Shown here in pieces: positions 22,402 to 28,493 of a stretch of DNA of 28,493 nucleotides. The stretch lies in NCBI RefSeq assembly GCF_946220915.1, contig NZ_CAMIHH010000030.1:1-28493 (forward strand), given 5' to 3'. The stretch comes from an uncultured Flavobacterium sp. GTDB lineage: Bacteria; Bacteroidota; Bacteroidia; Flavobacteriales; Flavobacteriaceae. Each line of letters opens with the position of its first letter. Position 1 is the first letter of the stretch. Both the position numbers and the translations under genes were made by a program. A model generated the notes under the pieces. It had not been told where the DNA came from. It searched no databases and saw only the letters and a program-made list of their open reading frames with translations.

Positions 22402-23427
22402 TTATTTATACTCCTTCACTGCATCTATAAACGCCTTCGCATGGTCTACCGGGATGTTCGGCAGTATGCCATGGCCCAGGTTTACGATGTAATTATCTTT
22501 GCCGAACTCGTCGATCATCTGGTGTACCATTTTCCTTATGGTTGGTATTGGCGAAAGCAGCCTGCTCGGGTCGAAGTTGCCCTGGAGCGTTATCCTGCCA
22601 CCCGAAAGGTAGCGGGCATTGCGTGCGGAACACGTCCAGTCCACTCCAAGTGCCGATGCCTTGCTCTGCGCCATGTCTCCCAATGCGAACCAGCATCCTT
22701 TCCCAAACACAATAACGTGAGTCTCGGGAGCAAGTGCCTCAACAATCTGATTGATGTATTTCCATGAGAATTCCTGGTAATCCGTTGGCGATAGCATCCC
22801 GCCCCAGCTGTCGAATATTTGTACGGCGTCCACACCGGCCTTTACTTTTTCTTTCAGGTAAGCTATGGTGGTATCGGTTATTTTTTGCAACAACACATGC
22901 GCGGCTTCCGGCTGCGAAAAGCAGAAGCCTTTGGCAGTGTCAAAGCTTTTGCTGCCCTTGCCTTCAACCGCATAGCAGAAGATGGTCCACGGCGAACCCG
23001 CAAAGCCTATAAGCGGTACCTCATCGTTAAGCATTTCCTTTGTCAGCTTTATGGCATCCATTACGTAACCCAGTGTTTCGTGGATATCCGGGACGATTAC
23101 CTGCTCCACGTCCTGCGGGGTGCGGATGGGGTTCGGCAGGAACGGGCCTACGCTTTCCTTCATCAGCACCTCGATGCCCATGGCCTGCGGCACCACGAGG
23201 ATGTCCGAGAATAATATCGCGGCATCCGGCTTCACGATGCGGATAGGCTGTACGGTAATTTCGGCGGCAAGCTCAGGTGTCTGGCAGCGGGTAAAAAAAT
23301 CGTATTTATCGCGCAACGCACGAAATTCCGGTAAATACCTGCCTGCCTGGCGCATCATCCATACCGGTGGCCGTTCTACAGGCTCGTTGCGCAATGCTTT
23401 TAAAAAGAGGTCGTTTTTTAAGGTCAT
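22402..23427 (-). CDS. hemE: Uroporphyrinogen decarboxylase
   Basis: This 341-residue enzyme converts uroporphyrinogen III to coproporphyrinogen III. The N-terminal signature RPPVWMMRQAGRYLPEFR contains the substrate-binding arginines, and PDAAILFSDILVVPQAMG carries the catalytic Asp. Later landmarks are GFAGSPWTIFCYAVEGKGS, VQIFDSWGGMLSP, and the C-terminal NLGHGILPNIPVDHA. Length is normal. It is read after hemD, but 102 bases of palindromic repeat separate the two genes, the widest break in the hemA-hemF run. Confidence 0.97.
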   Translation of the reverse strand: MTLKNDLFLKALRNEPVERPPVWMMRQAGRYLPEFRALRDKYDFFTRCQTPELAAEITVQPIRIVKPDAAILFSDILVVPQAMGIEVLMKESVGPFLPNPIRTPQDVEQVIVPDIHETLGYVMDAIKLTKEMLNDEVPLIGFAGSPWTIFCYAVEGKGSKSFDTAKGFCFSQPEAAHVLLQKITDTTIAYLKEKVKAGVDAVQIFDSWGGMLSPTDYQEFSWKYINQIVEALAPETHVIVFGKGCWFALGDMAQSKASALGVDWTCSARNARYLSGGRITLQGNFDPSRLLSPIPTIRKMVHQMIDEFGKDNYIVNLGHGILPNIPVDHAKAFIDAVKEYK

Positions 23428-23441
23428 GTTTTTATTTTTCC

Positions 23442-23528
23442 AACCTGCATGGTTTGGGAAACCTTGCAGGTTTAATTAATTGTTCTAATTTTTATCTCAT
23501 ACCTACAAGGTTTTTAAAACCTTGCAGG
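23442..23528. repeat. Paired palindromes of the CCTTGCAGG family between hemE and hemD
   Basis: Palindrome 1 (23442-23472) pairs AACCTGCATGGTTT with AAACCTTGCAGGTT (13 of 14). Palindrome 2 (23502-23528) pairs CCTACAAGGTTTT with AAAACCTTGCAGG (12 of 13). The second ends one base before the hemD TAG. Structure and words match the pair at 12262-12337. Confidence 0.78.
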
Positions 23529-23529
23529 G

Positions 23530-24195
23530 CTACAAGCCCCGATAATAATTTACACATTGCACCACCACATTCTCCACTGTAGGCTTGCTGGCAATGACAA
23601 CTCTTTCTGTAATTCCCTCCAACGCACTTGCCGTAGTTGTACCAATACAAAAGCAAACCGCATCTCCTATCTCATTCTCTTTCAGGTAGCCCTCAACCCC
23701 CGATGGGCTGAAAAACAGTATTGCGCCGAGTGTTGCATTTACTTTTGACGGCAATAATACCGTTTGGTATATTTCAATTTCGTTGCAATTTATTTTGGCA
23801 GATGCCAATGCTCCCGGCAACGTATCGCGCCGCATGCTCCCGGAAAAGAACGTGAAGCTTTCGCCGGAATATCCTGCTATTATAACTTCTGACAGCTCTT
23901 CAGCATATTCAGCCGAAGCAATAACGCTATACCCTGCTTTTTCGAGCGACTCCTTTGTTTTGCTTCCTACGCAAAAAACAGGATGGCTTTTATAATTTCC
24001 CGCATCTCGATTAAGCAAAAAGCTTTTCACCGCATTCTGGCTCGTAAAGATAAGGTTTTGATTTATAGCGCTGATCTCAAAAGGCTTGTGGTGCACTGTA
24101 ATAAAGTCGGCTTCCACCACCGCCAGCCCGGCGTTGAGCAGGAACTGCCTGTGGTTTGGCAGCAGCTTCTTGGTCGACAGCACCCGCGCTTTCAT
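23530..24195 (-). CDS. hemD: Uroporphyrinogen-III synthase
   Basis: This 221-residue protein closes hydroxymethylbilane to uroporphyrinogen III with inversion of ring D. HemD is poorly conserved; the supporting features are its place directly after hemC, the length, and fold-typical stretches: MKARVLSTKKLLPNHRQFLLNAG, NLIFTSQNAVKSFL, FCVGSKTKESLEKAGYSVIASAEYAEEL, ILFFSPSGVEGYL and CFCIGTTTASALEG. The ATG at 24195 is chosen over an upstream frame extension because it shares its A with the hemC TAA (TAATG), a normal coupled junction. The stop TAG is next to a palindromic repeat. Confidence 0.93.
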   Translation of the reverse strand: MKARVLSTKKLLPNHRQFLLNAGLAVVEADFITVHHKPFEISAINQNLIFTSQNAVKSFLLNRDAGNYKSHPVFCVGSKTKESLEKAGYSVIASAEYAEELSEVIIAGYSGESFTFFSGSMRRDTLPGALASAKINCNEIEIYQTVLLPSKVNATLGAILFFSPSGVEGYLKENEIGDAVCFCIGTTTASALEGITERVVIASKPTVENVVVQCVNYYRGL

Positions 24196-25115
24196 TATTT
24201 CCCGAGTTGGTTGCGGATTTTTTCCATCAGTTCCTTCCCGCCATTTATCAGGATCTCTCCGGCGCATTCGTTGCCAAAATTGCTGTAGTCAGCATTGGCA
24301 TGCAGTACTTTTTCTATGTGTAGTTTTTCCGTTCCGTTTATCGAAAGCAATACGCCCTCAAAGCGGATCTCGTCGTCAATATAGGTAGCCAATGCACCAA
24401 TTGGGGCTGTACAACCGCCTTCCAGTTTTTTCAGGAACTGGCGCTCTATGTGTGTAGCGATTTCGGTGGGCTTGTGGTTAAGTTTTGATAGTGCATCCTG
24501 GCAGTACAGATCGTTTTCCATGGCAACTATCACCATGGCCCCTTGCGCGGGTGCGGGTATCATCCAATCCAAAACCACATGATTTTCCGGCAGCAGATTA
24601 ATACGCTCCAGTCCGGCTGCGGCAAAAATCGCACCCTGCCAGTCGTTGTCTTTCAACTTTTGCAGCCGGGTATTCACATTGCCCCTCAGGTCGGTCACGG
24701 TATGGTGCGGGTAGCGGTTGAGCCACTGTGCCCGTCTGCGAAGGCTTCCTGTGGCAATGGTTGCGGCATTGGCAAAAAAGTCCGCATTGCCTTTGTGTAC
24801 CATTATGTCGTGTACGTTGGCACGCTCCAAAACAGCAGCCTGAACAATGCCCTTCGGCAACGCGGTAGGTACATCTTTCATCGAATGCACGGCAATGTCC
24901 ACCTCTCCCCTTATCATGGCAATATCGAGCGTTTTGGTAAAAATGCCGGTAATTCCCAGTTCATAAAGCGGAACGTCGAGAATGAGGTCGCCGGTAGACT
25001 TCACTGCCACGATCTCGGTCGGGTAGCCAAGGTGGTTCAGTTGGCGTTCCACGGTGTGCGCCTGCCAAAGGGCGAGCTCGCTGTCGCGGGTGCCTATCCG
25101 TATGGTTTTTTTCAT
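24195..25115 (-). CDS. hemC: Hydroxymethylbilane synthase (porphobilinogen deaminase)
   Basis: This 306-residue enzyme joins four porphobilinogen units into hydroxymethylbilane. The dipyrromethane cofactor attaches to Cys235 in LEGGCTAPIGA, and the catalytic Asp is Asp81 in HSMKDVP. Other conserved segments are IRIGTRDSELALWQA, ATGSLRRRAQ and DLRGNVNTRLQKL. The ATG at 25115 overlaps the hemA TGA by four bases (ATGA), so translation is coupled on both sides (hemA upstream and hemD downstream). Confidence 0.97.
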   Translation of the reverse strand: MKKTIRIGTRDSELALWQAHTVERQLNHLGYPTEIVAVKSTGDLILDVPLYELGITGIFTKTLDIAMIRGEVDIAVHSMKDVPTALPKGIVQAAVLERANVHDIMVHKGNADFFANAATIATGSLRRRAQWLNRYPHHTVTDLRGNVNTRLQKLKDNDWQGAIFAAAGLERINLLPENHVVLDWMIPAPAQGAMVIVAMENDLYCQDALSKLNHKPTEIATHIERQFLKKLEGGCTAPIGALATYIDDEIRFEGVLLSINGTEKLHIEKVLHANADYSNFGNECAGEILINGGKELMEKIRNQLGK

Positions 25116-26368
25116 TGTACGGGAGTTTCGATCCTGAAAACTTTTTCGATCCACTCGATGCTTTCGTCGACTACCGTGTCGCGGTCTTTCAGGTGATTGG
25201 CAAAATGCGTCGTAATTTTATGGATAATGCGCTGGCTGATGATCTCGGCCTGCTCCTCATCAAAATTACTGATTTTTTTACGCTGAAAGTCCAGTTCGCC
25301 GTCTTTTATGGAATTCAGCTTTTCCTTTAGCGCGTTTATGGTAGGCGCAAACTTGCGGGCATTGGTCCATTCATTGAATTCGGTCATCACTTCATCAATG
25401 ATCGCCTCGGCAGCAGGAATTTGCAGCCTGCGGTTTTCCAGCGTACTGTCAGTTATTTTAGAAAGGTCGTCTAAATGTACTACGGTTACGCCGGGCAATT
25501 CCGTTACATTATCATGCACATTCTTAGGTATGGAAAGGTCGAGAATCAGCAAAGGCTTGCCCAGCACCAAAATGTCTTTATCTATGGTTGGTTCCTGCGC
25601 TCCCGTGGCTACAATAAGTACATCGGCTTTCGGTATCTCTAACGGAAGCAGGTCATGGTCTTTTACAATAAGGCTGAACTTTCCTGCAACCTTCTCTGCT
25701 TTCTCGCGGGTGCGGTTTACAAGTACAATATGGTCGTTTTTGGTGTGCTTTACCAGGTTCTCACAGGTATTGCGGCCTATTTTGCCCGTACCGAAAAGCA
25801 ATATGTTCTTATGGCTGATGTCGGCCACATTGTTCATGATGTATTGTACGGAGGCAAAAGATACCGATGTTGCTCCCGAGCTCAGCTCTGTTTCGTTCTT
25901 AATGCGCTTGCTGGCCTGTATAACGCTGTTCACGAGCCTTTCAAGAAAGGAGTTTGCAAGTCCCACGGCTTTCGATTCGATGAACCCGGCCTTTATCTGG
26001 CTGATGATCTCGAAGTCGCCCAATATCTGGCTATCGAGCCCGGTACCCACACGGAAGATGTGCGCAATGGCCTCATTGTTCTTGTATACGAACGCAGCAC
26101 GCTGAAACTCCTCGATGGAGCCCCGGCTGTTGTCGCAAAGTAATTTTATCAATTGAAAGGGGTGCTGCGCAAAACCATATATTTCGGTCCGGTTGCACGT
26201 TGAAGTGACAATCAGGCTACTGATGCCTTCTTGTTTTGCCTGCAGCAGCAATGCGGCTTTGGCATTACTGTCAAGGCTGAACTTACCCCTTGTCCCGGCA
26301 TCGGCTTTTTTGTAGCTTAACCCTACCGCATAAAAATACTGGTGCCTCGACATATTGTTGTTCTCCAT
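25112..26368 (-). CDS. hemA: Glutamyl-tRNA reductase
   Basis: This enzyme of about 418 residues reduces glutamyl-tRNA(Glu) to glutamate-1-semialdehyde with NADPH, the first step of C5-pathway heme synthesis and usually the regulated one. The nucleophile is Cys58 in VTSTCNRTEIY. The dinucleotide-binding segment is ILLFGTGKIGRNTCENL, and the C-terminal dimerisation helix region follows. ATG at 26368 (MENNNMSRHQYF) is chosen; ATG at 26353 is equally possible, and a GTG at 26383 is less likely. The partner hemL is absent from the window. It is the first gene of the leftward heme run and is divergent from an AraC regulator. Confidence 0.96.
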   Translation of the reverse strand: MENNNMSRHQYFYAVGLSYKKADAGTRGKFSLDSNAKAALLLQAKQEGISSLIVTSTCNRTEIYGFAQHPFQLIKLLCDNSRGSIEEFQRAAFVYKNNEAIAHIFRVGTGLDSQILGDFEIISQIKAGFIESKAVGLANSFLERLVNSVIQASKRIKNETELSSGATSVSFASVQYIMNNVADISHKNILLFGTGKIGRNTCENLVKHTKNDHIVLVNRTREKAEKVAGKFSLIVKDHDLLPLEIPKADVLIVATGAQEPTIDKDILVLGKPLLILDLSIPKNVHDNVTELPGVTVVHLDDLSKITDSTLENRRLQIPAAEAIIDEVMTEFNEWTNARKFAPTINALKEKLNSIKDGELDFQRKKISNFDEEQAEIISQRIIHKITTHFANHLKDRDTVVDESIEWIEKVFRIETPVQ

Positions 26369-26401
26369 ATTCTTAACCTTCACACTTTCTTAAAAGTTTC
26401 A

Positions 26402-26409
26402 CAAAAGTA
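26402..26409 (-). promoter_or_regulatory. Candidate -7 promoter element for the heme operon
   Basis: TACTTTTG on the minus strand fits TAnnTTTG and lies about 34 bases before the hemA ATG at 26368. No TTTG is found at the usual -33 spacing; the nearest is 28 bases upstream. Confidence 0.4.
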
Positions 26410-26503
26410 ATTTGAACGATTTTTAAAAAATAACGCTCAAAGTCCTTTTTATGTCGCTAAGGGATATTTGACCTGCAAATCGCTTTTTTATTATGAAAAA
26501 CGC

Positions 26504-26558
26504 TAAATTTGCGGCAATATCAATGCTTTGCAAAAATTTAGTTTAGAACAATTCTAAA
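26504..26558 (+). promoter_or_regulatory. Candidate -7 box and 17-bp dyad operator before the AraC regulator
   Basis: TAAATTTG (26504-26511) fits the -7 consensus on the plus strand. Downstream, 26542-26558 is a perfect dyad with 7-bp arms and a 3-bp spacer (TTTAGAA, CAA, TTCTAAA). It is in the 236-bp gap between hemA and the AraC gene, 47 bases before the AraC start. Its symmetry suits binding by a dimeric metal- or redox-sensing repressor of Fur type; which regulator binds is unknown. Confidence 0.45.
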
Positions 26559-26604
26559 TAAAGACCTGTTCTGTTTTTGCATGTGCAACTAAAAAAATAT
26601 CGCT

Positions 26605-27477
26605 ATGGGTTCCCACGAGGAAGTAATGATAGAGGATGGTTTTTATGTACTGCGCTTTGAGAATAACAGTGACGAGACCATTCATTTTGAAAGAGAGGTT
26701 GACATCGACCTCATACAGTTCCACTTTGGGCTCAAGGGCAGGGCCAAATTTATTTTCAACCAGGGACGCTATGCGCTCGACCTGCGTGAAGAGCTCTCGC
26801 TGTTTCTATTTAACCCTCAGAAGGAATTGCCGGTACATCTGGAAGTTGTCCCGCACAGCTGGGTAGTATCAGTGCTTATTTCGATCAAAAAATTCCATGG
26901 CTTTTTCTCGGAACAGGCTGAACACATCCCCTTCCTGAGTCCAGATAACATGGACAAGAAATATTATAAGGACGAGAAGATCAATCCGGCCATGTCGGTG
27001 GTGCTGAGCCAGCTGTTCCATTTCAACCTGCATCCTTCCATTAAGAAATTGTATTTTAAAGGAAAGGTATACGAGCTGCTCAGCCTGTACTTTAACCGTG
27101 CTGAAGATGCCAATACCGAGTCCTGCCCATTTCTTGTAGACGAAGAGAATGTAATGAAGATACGCAAAGCTAAGGACATCGTAATCGCCAACATGGCCGA
27201 ACCGCCCGGGCTGCAGGAACTGGCCGACCAGGTGGGCATCAACCTGAAAAGGCTAAAAATGGGCTTCCGCCAGATATACGGCGACACTGTGTACAGCTTC
27301 CTTTTCGATTATAAAATGGACTATGCCCGCAAGCTGCTCGACAGCGGCTCGTATAATGTGAATGAGGTCGGGCTGAAGATAGGCTACAGTACGGCGAGCC
27401 ATTTCATTTCGGCTTTTAGAAAAAAGTTTGGGACAACGCCGAAGAAGTATTTGATGAGCATTAATGAGAGGGTTTAA
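26605..27477 (+). CDS. AraC-family transcriptional regulator, PchR-like
   Basis: This 290-residue regulator has an N-terminal ligand-type domain (IQFHFGLKGRAKFIFNQGRYALDL, then SLFLFNPQKELPVHLEV and VVSVLISIKKFHGFF) and a C-terminal AraC DNA-binding domain. The first helix-turn-helix is around LQELADQVGINLKRLKMGFRQIYG, and the second is VNEVGLKIGYSTASHFISAFRKKFGTTPKKYL. The pattern matches the PchR-like regulators that, in Flavobacteria, lie beside hemA and hemH. It is divergent from hemA and upstream of hemH, so it probably controls heme or iron genes (inference from context). The ligand is not known. Its stop TAA is followed by paired hairpin repeats. Confidence 0.9.
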   Translation: MGSHEEVMIEDGFYVLRFENNSDETIHFEREVDIDLIQFHFGLKGRAKFIFNQGRYALDLREELSLFLFNPQKELPVHLEVVPHSWVVSVLISIKKFHGFFSEQAEHIPFLSPDNMDKKYYKDEKINPAMSVVLSQLFHFNLHPSIKKLYFKGKVYELLSLYFNRAEDANTESCPFLVDEENVMKIRKAKDIVIANMAEPPGLQELADQVGINLKRLKMGFRQIYGDTVYSFLFDYKMDYARKLLDSGSYNVNEVGLKIGYSTASHFISAFRKKFGTTPKKYLMSINERV

Positions 27478-27491
27478 GTAATCCTCAGACT

Positions 27492-27628
27492 GGCAAGGCC
27501 TCTCCCCCCCGACCCCTCTCCAAAGGAGAGGGGAGCAACAACGGAGGGGCACGTGCTTAGCCAATCCCATAAGCCGTTCGAGTCAGCACATTTCGTCCCC
27601 CTCTCCTTCGGAGAGGGCCGGGGTGAGG
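27492..27628. repeat. Paired CCCTCTCC hairpins between the AraC regulator and hemH
   Basis: Hairpin 1 (27513-27533) is CCCCTCTCC, AAA, GGAGAGGGG, a perfect 9-bp stem. Hairpin 2 (27599-27617) is CCCTCTCC, TTC, GGAGAGGG. Outer flanks are inverted (AAGGCCTCTCCCC on the left; CCGGGGTGAGGAC on the right). The 65 bases between the hairpins are non-coding. The family also occurs at 17900 and 18519. Confidence 0.75.
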
Positions 27629-27687
27629 ACCTGAGTATGAGTAAGACCATAAAATTTGAAATAAGCCTTTACCGCACGGTTTTTGAT

Positions 27688-27701
27688 AAACCTTGCAGGT
27701 T
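27688..27701. repeat. Isolated half-site of the CCTTGCAGG repeat family
   Basis: AAACCTTGCAGGTT is identical to 23459-23472 but lacks its inverted partner. It sits 26 bases before the hemH start, so it would be within the hemH leader. Confidence 0.6.
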
Positions 27702-27727
27702 AGCAAATAAAGAAACAAACAAAACAA

Positions 27728-28493
27728 ATGAAAGGAGTACTATTAGTAAACCTCGGCTCGCCGGACAGCCCGGAGCCAAAAGACGTAAAACCCTACCTGG
27801 ACGAATTCCTGATGGATAAATATGTACTGGATTTTCCGTGGATATTGCGGGCATTGCTGGTGCGGGGCATCATATTGCGAAAACGCCCGGAAGAATCGGC
27901 GCATGCTTATAAAAAGATATGGTGGCCGGAGGGTTCGCCGCTTATCGTTATTTCCAAAAGGGTACACGAACTGGTAAAGCAGCAGGCCAACATACCTGTA
28001 GCCCTTGCCATGCGTTACGGAAAGCCGAACATTGAAGCCGGATTAAAGGAATTACATGGCAAAGGCGTAACGGACGTACTTTTGTTGCCACTGTACCCGC
28101 AGTATGCCATGGCATCGACCATGACGATCGAGGTATTGGCGGAGGAGTTGAGGGCAAAAAAATTCCCAAATATGAAGATCACCAATGCGCCTGCGTTCTA
28201 CAATAACGAAGATTATATCGACGCGCTGGCCAATTCCATAAAACGCGGACTGGAAGGCTTCGATTACGACCAGCTTGTATTTTCTTACCACGGGATACCC
28301 GAGCGCCATGTGCGTAAGACCGATAAAACCAAATCGCATAAAAAGTTCGTTACCGACCAGATGTGCTGCACACCGGGCACGCCGGCAGCGGAATTCTGCT
28401 ACCGTACCCACTGCTACGAAACGACAAGGCTGGTGGTGGAAAAGCTGGGACTTGCCGAAGGCACATATTACCAAACATTTCAGTCGCGCCTAT
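27728..28493 (+). CDS. hemH: Ferrochelatase (3' end cut by the window edge)
   Basis: At least 255 residues of ferrochelatase are present and the frame is open to the last base. The enzyme inserts Fe2+ into the porphyrin. It begins MKGVLLVNLGSPDSPEPKDVKPYLDEF, as expected for the family, followed by YKKIWWPEGSPL, VALAMRYGKPNI, LLLPLYPQYAMASTMT and the signature FSYHGIPERHV with the catalytic His. A cysteine-rich stretch (MCCTPGTPAAEFCYRTHCYETT) is seen, similar to other flavobacterial ferrochelatases. The gene follows the AraC regulator in the same direction, separated by 250 bases of repeats. With hemE and hemF it supports the protoporphyrin-dependent pathway. The C-terminal quarter is not visible. 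Confidence 0.95.
   Translation, partial: MKGVLLVNLGSPDSPEPKDVKPYLDEFLMDKYVLDFPWILRALLVRGIILRKRPEESAHAYKKIWWPEGSPLIVISKRVHELVKQQANIPVALAMRYGKPNIEAGLKELHGKGVTDVLLLPLYPQYAMASTMTIEVLAEELRAKKFPNMKITNAPAFYNNEDYIDALANSIKRGLEGFDYDQLVFSYHGIPERHVRKTDKTKSHKKFVTDQMCCTPGTPAAEFCYRTHCYETTRLVVEKLGLAEGTYYQTFQSRL

Noticed and set aside
27728..28493. Possible frameshift or early end in hemH
   Set aside because: Reading the frame codon by codon shows no stop or shift up to the window edge; it is cut by the edge only.

Overview
The window looks like a chromosomal segment from a Flavobacteriaceae bacterium, probably Flavobacterium or a close relative. The clues are a gliding-motility lipoprotein gene (gldH) between ricT and a class A penicillin-binding protein, a hem cluster next to a PchR-like AraC regulator, several TAnnTTTG-type -7 promoter elements instead of sigma70 boxes, and a lack of clear Shine-Dalgarno sequences. 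Coding regions are fairly GC-rich by eye (often 50-60%), while two small inserted genes are markedly AT-rich.

Layout: 1-149 is a degenerate repeat region. 150-3381 (minus) carries a metallo-beta-lactamase-fold hydrolase, an ACT-like regulatory protein, and an ldcA-yraN pair. 3569-7800 (plus) is ricT, gldH and a PBP1A-type murein synthase, closed by a strong terminator. 7864-9641 (plus) is scoA/scoB (3-oxoacid CoA-transferase), split by a small four-helix-bundle gene inside its own inverted repeats. 9784-15729 (minus) holds a two-domain peptide-type ABC ATPase, a 3'-5' exonuclease, a serine hydrolase, an O6-alkylguanine-DNA methyltransferase, an XRE regulator with a membrane partner, and a DUF1573 protein. 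15918-17878 (plus) is a histidine kinase/response regulator pair. 17992-26368 (minus) is a cytochrome c lipoprotein followed by the heme cluster, read right to left as hemA-hemC-hemD-hemE-DUF1801-hemF-DUF4421-like-(four-helix-bundle gene)-hemB. 26605 to the window end (plus) is the AraC regulator and hemH, which is cut by the edge.

The heme genes cover glutamyl-tRNA reductase to coproporphyrinogen III oxidase plus ferrochelatase, which indicates the protoporphyrin-dependent route. hemL and a protoporphyrinogen oxidase are not in the window. Coupling is tight (ATGA or TAATG overlaps at hemA/hemC/hemD, a 1-nt gap at DUF1801/hemF, a 10-nt overlap at hemF/DUF4421).

The most unusual layer is intergenic. 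About a dozen short elements of at least six families sit between genes. Many are pairs of inverted arms made of 6-9-nt tandem words or perfect hairpins, and their arms often begin at, or contain, the stop codons of the flanking genes. Two of them (8566-8984 and 19555-20117) enclose AT-rich four-helix-bundle (23S rRNA intervening-sequence-protein/Avd-like) genes, and some gene-less elements have similarly built arms. I propose that these are full and deleted forms of one class of small mobile element that preserves operons. No transposase, integrase or reverse transcriptase is visible in the window, so the mobility mechanism is unknown.
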